Assembly (NCBI RefSeq): GCF_000764305.2
Contig: NW_025936210.1
Location: forward strand, 1 to 64,000
Length of the DNA stretch: 64,000 bases
Direction of reading: 5' to 3'
From: Hyalella azteca
Taxonomy: Eukaryota; Arthropoda; Malacostraca; Amphipoda; Hyalellidae
Part shown: positions 40,126 through 51,162 of the stretch, in pieces
Numbering within the stretch: position 1 is the stretch's first letter
Layout of the letters: each line of letters opens with the position of its first letter
Translations under genes and position numbers: made by a program
Notes under the pieces: model-generated
The model's database searches: none
The model's input: the letters and a program-made list of their open reading frames with translations, nothing else
What the model was told of the DNA's origin: nothing

Positions 40126-40371
40126 CAATGTCTGCTCTCAGGCGGGGGTTTTAAAAGCGTTTACTCATTTTACCTGAAGAAAATATTAAGTAAGGAGACA
40201 GGGGTTTCAACAACAGCTTTTCATTTTACCATAAAAAATTGCACGAAGGGACATTATTTTTTGAATAGGAAGTTTTCTCATTAAAACTCGAGGTGACAGT
40301 AAATGACAGTTTTAATGTGACAGTAAATGACAGTTTCGAGGTGACAGTTTTAATCCTGAACGAATATTACA
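40126..40371. repeat. short dispersed GTGACAGTAAATGACAGTTT copies
   Basis: Within this spacer GTGACAGTAAATGACAGTTT occurs twice and a partial GTGACAGTTT once at 40291-40352. The rest is unremarkable. Confidence 0.55.
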
Positions 40372-40374
40372 TGA

Positions 40375-40472
40375 GACCAAGTGATGTAGGTGACCAAGTG
40401 ATGTAGGTGACCAAGTGATGTAGGTGACCAAGTGATGTAGGTGACCAAGTGATGTAGGTGACCAAGTGATGC
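40375..40472. repeat. 17-bp tandem repeat, ~6 copies
   Basis: Nearly identical units GACCAAGTGATGTAGGT. Directly abuts a 9-bp array. Confidence 0.95.
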
Positions 40473-40541
40473 AGGCAGTGCAGGCAGTGCAGGCAGTGCA
40501 GGCAGTGCAGGCAGTGCAGGCAGTGCAGGCAGTGCAGGCAG
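40471..40541. repeat. 9-bp tandem repeat, ~8 copies
   Basis: Perfect units GCAGGCAGT. The first unit grows out of a one-base variant (GATGCAGGCAGT) of the preceding 17-bp repeat, which suggests the second array nucleated inside the first. Confidence 0.95.
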
Positions 40542-40617
40542 TCAGCTTGTATCCTCAAGAGGAAGATCAGAGAAGCCACGCCTACAATTGCTGCTCCGTC
40601 TCTCACGACTCCTTAGG

Positions 40618-41205
40618 GATCCCCTCTAAATTTGGGGTTTGTAACCCCATCTAATTTAGGGGTCGCCTCTCCCTCTAATTTAGGAGTTCGTAACCCCATC
40701 TAATTTAAAGGTCATCGCTCCCTCTAATTTAGGGGTTCGTAACCCCATCTAATTTAGAGATCGTCGTCCCCTCTAATTTAGGAGTCGCCGTCCCCTCTAA
40801 TTTAGGAGTTCGTAACCCCATCCAATTTAGGGGTCCTCGCCCCTTCTAATTTAGGAGTTCGTAACCCCATCCAATTTAGGGGTCCTCGCCCCCTATAATT
40901 TATGGTTTCGTAACCCCTATAAATTTTGGGGTTCGTAAAACCATCTAATTTAGGGGTCGTCGTCCTCTCTAATTTAGGAGTTCGTAACCCCATCTAATTT
41001 AGGGGGGTCGTCGTCCCCTCTAATTTAGGAGTTCGTAACCCCATCTAATTTAGTGGTCGTCGTCTCCTATAATTTAGGAGTTCGTAACCCCATCTAATTT
41101 AGGGGCTGTCGCCCTCTCTAATTTAGGGGTTCGTAATCTCCTTTAATTTTGGGGTTCGTAACCCCCTCTAATTAAGGGGTCGCCGCCCCCACTAATTTAG
41201 AGGGC
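40618..41205. repeat. ~50-bp two-part tandem repeat
   Basis: Alternating half-units CCCCTCTAATTTAGGAGTTC-GTAA and CCCCATCTAATTTAGGGGTC-GTCGT. About 12 pairs, degenerate at both ends. Open frames on minus (such as 40802-40993) are repeat readings. Confidence 0.93.
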
Positions 41206-43143
41206 CGTTTTTCCTTCTCCCCTCATTCCAAGCTCGATTTCTTTTTCACTTTCTGGAAATAGGCTTGTTAGTTTTATCTTCCCTAATAACAGTAATTTCA
41301 TCTAACTCTGTAGTCGTGCAGTTATTGTACGTGAACAAGCTTGCTGGTTATTTATTAATCACAGTTGTTAAATTTCTCGCTAAAATGCACGGGAATTTCA
41401 CAAAAACTTTTAAAATCAGTAAATCGTTTCATTACTTCTCATTTAAATGGGTTTGAAAAAATTTTCATCTTGTAACAAGTGGTGTGTTTTTTTTCATTTT
41501 GTTTCTGCCTCATTAAATGATGATGATAAACGTTGAATATTTTTTACTGCAGCGTCCAAAATAAATTTTTTAACTGTGTGCCCAATATCTCTACTGCGAA
41601 ACAGGACGAAAAAAATGGAAGTCGAATCACTGTTAGGCCCGCGAATCACTATAATTGTGAACCGAACTAGTCGGAAATAAATTATAGGCATAGCAAATTC
41701 GAATAAATTGTACTACTAAATAATAAAAATATCTATCTGTCCATCATTCCCTTTATCCCTTAATTCGTTAATGCTTGTTCACTGGTACCGACTATCGAAT
41801 CAGTACACCTTACATCGCAAATACGACCAATTCAAAATAAAAATAGGAGTTTATGAATCAGTAGGCAGTTCTAGGGAGCTTATTTAAGTAATGGTTTTAC
41901 CCTTGTCATCAATGCCGAGGTGAAGCAAGCGTCATCAGATTTCCCTTGACTTAATAAAAACAAAAAAATTACACGGTGAACATAAATTAGCTCAAACTTA
42001 ATATTCAGCGAGACTCGTAAACCGCAGAGGCCGGTATCGCGGAGCGGCAGACATGACCGCAGCAACGGATGCTACATGAGGGAGTAAAGTCATCCGGTGA
42101 AATATTCTGAGATCACTGATAAAATTTAAATTTATTTTTTAAAATGGAGAGTAAATTTCTTCAGTAGAGGAAACTTTAAATTGACGAGTGACATTTCTTG
42201 GCAAGTAAGTGTTTTTCATTCTTGTTCTGTTTCTTATCTCGGTAAAACTTCTCCGCGTGGTGTGAAAAATTCTACAAAGTTTTCGCACTAAATGTTAGAC
42301 ATCTGACACTTCTCCTTCTTCCCTCTCTTAGCAACTCTCTTCTTTGTCTTCGGATTTGATTATTGATCATTTCGCTCGGCATTTAAATATTTTCATGCTA
42401 TTTTCTAACAACTTTATCTTTTTAAAGCGTTTTCTTTCCGCATAGCTTGAGAATTTCCCCGTCTTCGGAATCGTGCGACGATCATTTGAACATTAAACGC
42501 GCGTGCCCTTGCATGATGTACGAAGCCTTGCACAGGATTCAGGAACAAAGGTAAAAAAATATCATATTATACGTGATATCAACCCTTACATGGCTGAACT
42601 GATGCATAAATTGTTCACTAATGTCTCATAAAAACAATCACATAGCGGAACTATAGCATAAATTGTTTTGCTTCTAGAAGGCATGAATTTGCGTCGATCG
42701 CATCAATAAAATTTGCAGACCAATTTCTGTTGTGAAATGGAAGGCTTGCTTTGAGCTCGGGTGATCATTAAAAATTATTTAAAATGCTTATGTATCATAA
42801 TTTAACATATATCTATCGTTTAACTACGTACATTTATTCTGACGTAATGCATGAGTGAAAAATTATACATACTGTGAAAAATATATGAGTATGAAAGGTA
42901 AACAGAAGTGTGAGCGAATTCAAGATACGCTATCCATTTCTCTCTCCATATATAATAGTAAGCTGTTGCCGCCAATACAAAATAACACAACACACATATA
43001 CAATACACATGCACAACACAAACATTGATGTCTGTCAGTGTCCAGATTCAGTATTCAAGACGCTGCCTTCTGGCTGGGGAAATTTCGCCCCTCTACTGCC
43101 ACGCGATGTCTCAGCAACAAGGAATACAAACATTTATCTACGA
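41206..43143. other. intergenic, no gene seen
   Basis: AT-rich. No recognisable family in the short open frames. Confidence 0.5.
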
Positions 43144-43290
43144 ATCACACAGGGAAATGAGTGGAGCTTTGTTTGAAAAGCGATGCGTTTTTTTTTTATT
43201 TCGTGGGTCATCCTGAACCAGTTTTGCGGAGCAAAAGGTCGTATCAGTGCTACGTCTTCTCTATGCGCGTGTTCTTGACAAGACACGCGC
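43144..43290 (+). repeat. old interspersed repeat family, copy 5 (plus)
   Basis: CACACAGGGAAATGAGTGGA, GCTTTGTTTGAAAAGCGATG, a T-rich stretch, GTGGGTCATCCTGAACCAGT, TTTGCGGAGCAAAAGGTCGT, ATCAGTGCTACGTCTTCTCT in the family order. Its GGTCATCCTGAACCAG block is the best preserved of the set. Confidence 0.6.
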
Positions 43291-43897
43291 GCCAGATGTT
43301 GCAAACAAAATTCAACCGATTAATGTTTTTGAGTGAAGAGGCGAATATTTCTGTTTGCATCTTTTCGTGCTAAGGCGCATTGCTCATAGCCTGTAAATTT
43401 CAATATTACGTGCAATAACTCTACCTTATAAATAATTCTCGCACTAATAAATAATAGGTGCATTAATCACCCAGAGAAGTTAATAATTGAACAGTCTACT
43501 CGATACCGCATGGTTCAGACTTGAGCTTCTTTTCGCATATAGTTGGAAAATATACCGCATATATTGTTAAACAATTAAAGAACACTTTATTCTCTTTAAA
43601 AGTGTGCCGCGCCTATCAAACGTGCAGCCACGAACGCTTCACTCCACTAATCTGTATAACTCCAACTACAATGACGCCATGCATTAAGAACTTTTATGTC
43701 ACTGACGGATTGTCTTTCGTCATACCATGACAATCTCACCACCGAGAAGCTTAAATATTGGGTTAGACATTCACATTAATGCAAGGAGTGAGTTATATAG
43801 TAATAGTATTTCAGGGAGGCAATATACACCACGCATGCATGAACTAAATTTTCATCTTACTGGCGTGTCTTGAAGATTTAGATGCAACAAAGACAGA
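43291..43897. other. intergenic, nothing recognised
   Basis: No gene or element seen. Confidence 0.5.
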
Positions 43898-44120
43898 CCA
43901 GTGGTTAAAGTTCAGAGTACCAAGATTGGAGCAGAGAGGCGCGGGTTCGATCCCAGCTCTGTGCGCCAGTTTCTGGTCAGAATCGGCGAGGAGGCCGGGC
44001 GGTTAAGCGAAGCAAAATTGAAGCAGTGAGCTGCGAGTTCGAGACCGCAAAATGCTGTGAATGTTCTGCGATGTTAAGAAACGGCGACAGGCCTACGGCC
44101 TAATAAACGCTGAAACCGCA

Positions 44121-44151
<31 letters not shown>

Positions 44152-44164
44152 ATTATTATTATTA
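43898..44164 (+). mobile_element. dimeric tRNA-like SINE, copy 1
   Basis: Starts CCAGTGGTTAAAGTTCAGAG. The first tRNA-like half carries a B-box, GCGGGTTCGATCCCAGC. A second half follows (GGCCGGGCGGTTAAGCGAAG, then GCGAGTTCGAGACCGC as a second B-box). It ends with a conserved tail (GGCGACAGGCCTACGGCCTA, ACGCTGAAACCGC) and a (ATT)n tract. The structure matches a SINE transcribed by RNA polymerase III. Target duplications are not clear. Confidence 0.85.
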
Positions 44165-45340
44165 AGTGACACCAAGCTTCAACAAATCAGTGTAATGAAA
44201 TATTGAGCCCAAAATACGTAGAGTTGTTTGAGCGCGTCAACGAATAATGAGAATGAAAAGCTCAAGCCTCATCACCGGATTATTTTTTAACTTTCTACCT
44301 ATGGGATTTCAGGCAAAGTTTTAGATTTAATTTCGGTAGAATTCAAGACTTTGTAAATAGTCGATTACTCAAGTCGCTGCCAACCCTAATGCAATCTTTT
44401 GAATGTGATCGTAAATCTCCTCTTTTGTATGTGCAATCATCTCGTAATCTCATCTTTTGAATGTGTCCAAATGAAAATACTCTCACATTCAAATATTGTT
44501 CATTTTTCAATAAAGTTTGCTGTCACGTGAAGGACTGCAACGTCGTTAGCAGCTCCATGAAGGAAGCCCCGCGCTGCTGAAGGCATAAGCGCTCGATATT
44601 GGAGCCACTTTGAAGGTTCGATGCATTGCGCAACTTGCTGGGCAAACAAGGAGCTTGCAGGGCAAATACGCCAACAAACACAATAAAATCAACACCCGCT
44701 TTGATCTCGATTAAAAGTCAATCGTTATCCAATGTAAAAGTCAATCGTTAAAGTTATGGAGGAGTGAAAGAAAAGTATGGGTTACATAATCATATTAAAA
44801 CAAATCATACATATTGCAAACATAATGAATGCAATTGAGAGCGATCAATGAAAAACAAGTAGATTGTTCATTATTTCTTTGAGATGTTAGCATCAATCCT
44901 CGATCATTGACGCCTTATCTGATCAATAGTTTGTTTTGCAAAAAATTATGATGAAAATTTATACTTTCCAAGCATTTTTTCATGATATGGAAATTCTAGT
45001 TTCCAAGCGCCTGATTTTACAGCTTGGTTTTGAAGAGCAGTATTTCTTCGTAATTCACTCAGATTTTATCTTCCAATTAACTGTCGTGCTCACCAATGAC
45101 CGCATGGTGGACTCCTTCAGTGATATTCTACATGCATAATCATAATCAAGGGAGCTGTTCAAGTTAAATATTATGTGCGAGAAAATAAAGTGAAAAAAAT
45201 TTCGAGATTCTTCGATTACAATGAAACATAATATATTGCACGAATTTCTTTACATCATTTCAATGATTATTTAAGTCTTAATCTTATCTAGTCTGTCGAG
45301 ATTTATTTCCAATACAAACTAAATCGTTCAAATCATCGTA
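44165..45340. other. intergenic, no gene seen
   Basis: AT-rich. A short duplicated phrase (AATCTCNTCTTTTGNATGTG) at 44410-44465. No gene. Confidence 0.5.
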
Positions 45341-45957
45341 CAGGGTGATCCACAGAAACTTCCTGATCTGAAAGCTCGAAAAAATAAAGAATTTGTAAAG
45401 GCATCATTACAACGTGGATTTTATTGAATTTTTTCGAACCTAATTTTTTGTATTATTTAGTTTTAACGTTCACACCGGAAAAAATGACAGCAATCATTTT
45501 CAATGCATTCAGTTAGGCCATTTTTGAAGTTTCGTTCAAATCGCTGAAGCATATTGACGAGTAAATACATATTGGCGATGGCTTAGTGTATGTTGTTCTT
45601 CAAATGAAGTAGGGTCCTTGGACAGTCATTGTAAACAATTGATTTAATTAACCCCAGAAAAATTACACGTTGCCAAATCGAGGGATCGGGCCGGCCAAAG
45701 AAGGTCATTTCTCAAGGAGATGAGGCGCATACCGAATAATGAATGTTTGTTGAGTAGCGATAATGGAAAGGCCATCAGAAATGTACGTCTTGACAGCGAA
45801 CACACGCTGCTCGTTTATCCAATGCATAGCGACAACGGACTAGGCAGGACACAACGCTTCAAGACATTGCCTCTCATATGAAATACTATTGGCCCCTTTC
45901 CTACATCTGACTGCTTGATGCAAAATACAAAACAGGAAGATTTTGTAAATCGCCCTG
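45341..45957 (-). mobile_element. mariner-superfamily transposon remnant
   Basis: Flanked by TA on both sides (45339-45340, 45958-45959). Ends are imperfect inverted repeats: CAGGGTGATCCACAGAAACT at left and, on minus, CAGGGCGATTTACAAAATCT at right, both followed by TCCTG. Minus-strand translation gives an N-terminal helix-turn-helix piece (SVFAVKTYISDGLSIIATQQ) and, after a deletion, a C-terminal piece (FFGRPDPSIWQ, then LLVNMLQRFERNFKNGLTEC). The first resembles the QRVFIVKTYYETG start of an arthropod transposase family, the second its RSPDLNP-to-end region. Internally deleted and carrying stops. Confidence 0.75.
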
Positions 45958-47690
45958 TATATCCCAGTAAAAAGTAATATATGTAGAATTTTATCTCCAT
46001 GAATTTCATAAATGAATGAATTATTGTTGTTACGTCCCAAAAGCCGAAACAATAGCTTTCATAATATGTTACATTACAAGGAATCACAGGTAATTTAGCA
46101 AACTAGCTTTAGCTGAAACGCGTATTTACATAAAAAAAATTTGCAGAAAAGTCAGGCGTTTTATCAATACAAAATTTTATTAATAAAAAACTTGGTCCAA
46201 TGTATCAGAGGAAGAACAAATAAGTAGAACGTTTATTATTTAAGTCATTTTGCACAGCCCTTGGAATTTTCTACGTCGATTACTTCACAAATTCCAAGCC
46301 TACTTTTTGACGTCTCATCTGACCCCAAAATCACAGCAGAATGCAACGTTTTTCGACCAGGAAATCGAAAAAGGATGTGGGATGCAATCATCATACACGA
46401 TTGAAAACATGGCATGTATTTTACAAAAAAATGTACATTTATTTTGGTAACGGATTTTTCGTAGTTTAACTTCGATTTGGCTTCCAGTGCTTTTACCTGC
46501 TGCCGACAACTTCGCTTTCACAAGGCCACGTCCTCAGAAGCTACGTTGATTAAATCTCTTCCCTTGCCACCAAAGCGCGGCTTCTTAGCATCTATTGGCA
46601 GAAAAAAAATTCGGTCTATACAAGGGTACATGCATCCGCCGCTCGGCTGGCTTTTTCACAACAAACCTATTTTGTAACATTTCTCTGAAAATACGAGACT
46701 CGCACTACAATGCTACTTCTCTCAGTCCCCCTCCAACCTACCCTCACATCCTCCCCATACATTACCCTCTCTCCAGCTCTCTGGCCCCTCTCGCTCTCTC
46801 CGCCGTCTCCCCTCTTCGGAGCCTCAATCAATACCTCCCTCTAGGGCTTCAGATCACAGTCGTCCGCGAGACTGGAAAGCGCAAACCTTCGTCTCCTCTG
46901 ACTTAGCTCACGCCCCATACCTATTCCTGGCCTCGGCTCAAGCCTTCGTAACTAAAACAACCAGACAAGCTTTATCTCCTGCCTCCCCTTTTGCCTGAGC
47001 TCAGTTCCCCATAAACATCCAAACCCTCGTAAAGCTTTCGCCGGAGCCTCCGAGAACCAGACACCAGACGCTTGCGAGCCTACAGCACAGCCGTACATCT
47101 ATCTATTCCTTACCTATTGACTTTTGGCAATCACTACGTGCCAGCTGTAAGATTACATTACCAATTGATAACATGCACATACATATTAGTTGAACATGTT
47201 TCTCACAATATTGATGCACAGATGCAGCCAGTCATATTGCACATGCAGTAGCACTGATTTCTCTTTCGGTAGTCGCTTCAGACCGCGGAACCAAAACCTG
47301 CGGCGGTACACGCGAGCCTGGGCGTAACCTGACATCGTTAGGTGCTGTTCAGCACAAAACGTAACGCCGAGCAAAAAGTTCTTTTGATGTTTAAGTTGAA
47401 TTCATCGCCGTAATTACTTGACATTAAATAAAAACTCAACACATAAATGCATGTTAAACACGATAGAATCAGAGAAGCACGTGGTTGTCGGCAGGAGGCC
47501 ATGGAAGCACAACTAATATTTTATCATGCATGGCATATTCTTTTCAGTTCCCCCTCTTATCACAAGTAAGCCGAATACATAAAAGATCAGAATTTACTTG
47601 AAAAAATTATGATTAAATCTAATGATCAACGCGGCCACTAATATTATGAAAAGTTTTCTAAGTACAACGATAATTTTAAATATTTATTAC
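45958..47690. other. intergenic with a C-rich stretch
   Basis: From about 46700 to 47080 the plus strand is unusually C- and CT-rich (CTCAGTCCCCCTCCAACCTA). Open frames at 46477-46906 lack any domain. No tandem period is visible. Origin unknown. Confidence 0.45.
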
Positions 47691-47833
47691 CTACCTACGT
47701 CTGGAAGGTCGAGATTTAGCTTTGAGATTTTTTTGACGCTGGTTGAACGTTGAGAAGCGATGAGGGATTTCCAGGCAGAAACTGGCATCTAACAGCACCA
47801 CACACCGCACCTCGCACCAGTCAACACGCAACT
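47691..47833 (-). CDS. candidate promoter-proximal first coding exon
   Basis: Minus strand. A TATATAG box at 47862-47856 is followed ~29 bases later by an arthropod-like initiator, GTCAGTTG, with its A at 47833. An ATG at 47788-47786 opens a frame (MPVSAWKSLIASQRSTSVKK and on) that stays open for 31 codons. It runs into tandem candidate donors, GACGTAG|GTAGGT (last exon base 47695) or GTAG|GTAATA (47691). The encoded start is basic and Ser-rich, with no recognised domain and no obvious signal peptide. Downstream exons were not found at lower coordinates. The case rests on TATA-Inr-ATG-donor being correctly ordered and spaced. Confidence 0.35.
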
Positions 47834-47855
47834 GACGACATTACTGGAATATTCG

Positions 47856-47862
47856 CTATATA
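47856..47862 (-). promoter_or_regulatory. candidate TATA box with initiator
   Basis: The minus strand reads GGAATATATAGCG, with the TCAGTT initiator core 29 bases downstream at 47833. This spacing is typical of arthropod core promoters. Confidence 0.4.
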
Positions 47863-47943
47863 TTCCAGTCTAGTTTGATCAGGAGTTCGGCAATTGGAAG
47901 TCTGTTATGGTCCATGCACAGCAGCCCATGTGATCACAACTAC

Positions 47944-48118
47944 ACTCAGAGAAATCCGTGGGACTTTATACAAATATCGATGCACTTTTGGCCCTGAGTG
48001 GGTGGTCCAGAAAAAAGATAGTCAAGGTAAAAAGGGCGTATCAGCTCTATGTGCAGAAAGTGTATCACGGTTTGGACAACATAACTCATTTATTTTTATC
48101 GGTGACCAAGAGTTATTG
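47944..48118 (+). repeat. old interspersed repeat family, copy 6 (plus)
   Basis: CTCAGAGAAATCCGTGGGAC, AAATATCGATGCACTTTTGG, CCCTGAGTGGGTGGTCCAGA, AAAAAGGGCGTATCAGCTCT, GCAGAAAGTGTATCACGGTT, TGGACAACATAACTCATTTA. It is the longest and best copy and lies inside a 95-codon open frame (47894-48181) reading YKYRCTFGPEWVVQ. That frame probably reflects residual coding sequence of the repeat. Confidence 0.65.
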
Positions 48119-48181
48119 AATTACGTTGAGAATGTAATAAGATATTATCCACCTTCTAAATGTTATACGATGTTGAAGTAA

Positions 48182-49160
48182 TTTCAATATTCCATATCAA
48201 GGCAGGATTGTGTTCTCATGAATTTGGCCGTTCTATAAATTTCACAATTAATTTGTCAATAATATTAAAGAGTACAAGTTTGCTCGGAAGGTGTAGAAAT
48301 TTTATATAAAGCTAAGAATACATGCACGTTCACTTAGATTTTAATATCCTTCTTAGATATGTTGAAACGTGTTAGTGAAATTAAAATTTCACATTCGCTG
48401 TGCTTTCCCTTCATAGCTTAGAATAAATGATTCATGGCAAAAACGTGAAATTAATTTATAAAGTTATTTAAAATTTTATTTGTTTAATGAAGTTATTTGA
48501 TGGCTATCGCGTCCCACCCAAACAGCACAATAACATATAAATTCTCTACATTAGCAGGCAAAATTACTACACCTAATTTACACTAAATATTTTGTACGAA
48601 ATTATTAGCATAAAAAATATTTGTTAATGTTAATGTCGCAAGAAAGAAGCACCAGATACATAGTAACTACAACTTCCTGAGTTAGATAAATCCAATCTCC
48701 GTTTTCATCAAGAACTCATTTCATTAAGCCTATATTCCAATTATTTACATAGTAAAATCACCGAGTCGTGTTGTCTAAATATTTGGCAGAGCCACCGAGG
48801 GTCAGAATGACATAAACATTGTCAAAATGTTCTTTGCTATTTTGAAAATGTTCCACTGATTTTTTGGGAGCAAACTCTTGGCATAGAATTCATATAGCAC
48901 AACCAATTAACAGTAAACTCAAATCATGTTCATGGACAGTAACCCCCATGGACAAGAAACAATCCGGCCTGGAAAACAGACTGCAAGCTATGCAGGCAAT
49001 CTCGGTCCACAAGAATGCTCTACACAATGAGCAGCAGCCACGATACTCGGCCGTTACTTTGGAATGCAGCAAAGAAATGCCGCGGGGTAATTAGCTTCTG
49101 CCGAGACAAAGTGACTTTCAGCGGGACTCTGGTGGCGTTAGCATAGCGGGCGAATACCCG
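48182..49160. other. intergenic, no gene seen
   Basis: AT-rich. Nothing recognised. Confidence 0.5.
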
Positions 49161-49164
49161 ACGA

Positions 49165-49415
49165 ATATCTGCTGGTTTTGGGAACCAGTGGAGTATTGTG
49201 ATGCTTCCAGTGCAACATCTGCTGGTTCGGGGCTACGGCGAAGTATTTTTATGCTTTAGGTACAATAACTGCTGGGTTTCCAGACCTGACGGAGTATTGT
49301 GATGCTTCCAGTGCAAAATCTGCTGGGTTTGGGGACCCCGCGGAGTATTGTGATGCTTCCAGAGCAACATCTGCATGGGTTTGGGGACGCGGCGAAGTAT
49401 GGTGATGCGTCTGAC
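49165..49415. repeat. ~51-bp tandem repeat
   Basis: Five copies, 50-52 bp apart, of ATCTGCTGGGTTTGGGGACC, CGCGGAGTATTGTGATGCTT, CCAGTGCAAC. The overlapping open frames on both strands are repeat readings. Confidence 0.9.
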
Positions 49416-50106
49416 CGGTTTTGGCAAAACATGAATATTCATCAAAGGCTCGAACATTCCAAAGACATGATCCTAAGAACTTATACTCGGGATGAAAACT
49501 ATTCTCGGCATGACCCTTTGCTCCAAAGTAGGCTGCTACCGCTGCTGTGGAGGACAAGTTCATTTGCCCTACGCCATTGTTACTTCTTTACGGACCAAGT
49601 TAGAAGCAAGCCTAATGAAAGTTGGAATGAAACTACCATCTTACTGCCAAACTTGGCCTGGATTTTAATTAATTTTATCGGTGCACCCATAATGTTATAA
49701 CGAGCCGTAAGGTTCACAGACCTACAGATGACCACGTTACAAAACATCGTCAACCTGGAAAAAAATATAAGTGCAATATCACAATAAAAAAATGCAGTAT
49801 TCCTGTCACAATGAACAATGTAATTGGATTTAGTTCAGGGGCTACACTTCGTGTATAACAGTAAAATTTTAATATAGTATTTTGTTCACAACAATAATTC
49901 GTAGCTCCACTTAGTTCGTCATTAATTCAATGGTGAAGGCATAATTACTGCGTGCATATGCGTTGGAATCAGAAATTAGAATTTAATTCAATTCTTCCAT
50001 TAGAAAAATCGAAATAACACTAAATACAAGGGGTGTTCATATGCTATAATCAAGCATAGGCAAGTCAGATATTCCTAGTCTTCCAAGTGAGTGTAAATCT
50101 ATTGAC
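49416..50106. other. intergenic, nothing recognised
   Basis: The 133-codon plus frame ending at 49700 starts inside the 51-bp array and has no domain. Confidence 0.5.
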
Positions 50107-50110
50107 TTAA

Positions 50111-50499
50111 CCCTCTACCGCCGTACTTCAATCTCCGGGAACATAACTTTTAACTTAAATTATACGTAAACTATTGAGAGTAGCAACCTGAGGACGTTTG
50201 TACGCAACAGAGAACATTTTAAAGTAACTTTCAACTTAAATTATACGTAAACTATTGAGTGTAGCAACCTGAGGACGTTTGTACGCAACAGAGAACATTT
50301 TAAAGTTGTCGTTCGTGGGGGCAACCATCAGTGCAAGTTATTTTGCGCTCACTAGAACGTATCCTTTTTGGGAAGTAGGCTTGTGACAATATTGCTCCGG
50401 TTACTAATAATATTAATTATACTAATATTATTATATTATATTAGCAATATTAATATACTACTGATATTGCTCCGGTTACTCATGTCCGGCGGTAGAGGG
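50111..50499. mobile_element. piggyBac-type miniature element (TTAA site), family 1
   Basis: A 389-bp element bounded by TTAA at 50107-50110 and 50500-50503. Its inverted ends are CCCTCTACCGCCG at left and CGGCGGTAGAGGG at right, perfect over 13 bp. TTAA duplication and CCC...-type ends are the hallmark of the piggyBac superfamily. No coding capacity. Inside is an 81-bp tandem duplication (50144-50305) and a TAATATTA-rich stretch flanked by two copies of ATTGCTCCGGTTACT. Confidence 0.88.
50144..50305. repeat. 81-bp tandem duplication inside the miniature element
   Basis: Two nearly identical copies beginning AACTTAAATTATACGTAAAC and containing CAACCTGAGGACGTTTGTAC and GCAACAGAGAACATTTTAAA. 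Confidence 0.95.
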
Positions 50500-50503
50500 T
50501 TAA

Positions 50504-51162
50504 TATCATTCCTTCAAGTCATGAGCTTTCTACGGCTAATCCTATAAGCCTACAATGCACTGGCGTGCACTCCTTGGTGTTTCGATTTTTAATGGATACT
50601 AGAGTAAATGTCAATATTTACAAAATAACGAAATAAATATGGAATACACCTGCTATTTTCGTTTTGTTATAAAGTAAACTAATATTAGTGAAATATAAGG
50701 ATATATAAAAAATTTTAATCCATTGAGTTTCCAAAATTAAACATAGCATGTTAATAGATTAATTTTCGAATCTTCGACGTGAAGTACTACTTATCATGAT
50801 CTAAAATTCTGCTCATGTCGAGCCTCAGTAGTAGTTTCTTTTTAAAACATTGTCGAGTATTCTAATAGCAGGGCGTTGATCTTTTCAACGCAAAATAAAA
50901 TAATTCATATGTATGTAAAACATATATGGGTTGGGTAATTTTGGTATAATTTGGCAGCAGTTGTTAATAAATTTCGTTTTTTTTGGCCTTCTAAAATAGT
51001 GATAAGTATTTATGCATAAAAATCATACAAAAATGAGCTTTTGGAACACCAATGTTAAAATCCCGAATTATATTATTCTGAATAACAGTAAAGTTACTTA
51101 AATGAGTTCATGAACAAATTAAACAGTGGAGATAATCCTTTATGCATTTTACAATGAAGGCG
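50504..51162. other. intergenic, nothing recognised
   Basis: AT-rich, no gene or element seen. Confidence 0.5.

Noticed and set aside
43898..44110. Free-standing tRNA genes at the B-box motifs
   Set aside because: Neither half folds by eye into a complete cloverleaf with an acceptor stem. Two copies of the same dimer with an (ATT)n tail fit a SINE better.
46477..46906. Open frames in the C-rich stretch
   Set aside because: The C-rich composition lowers stop frequency. The translations are low-complexity Ser/Pro/Leu text without any motif.
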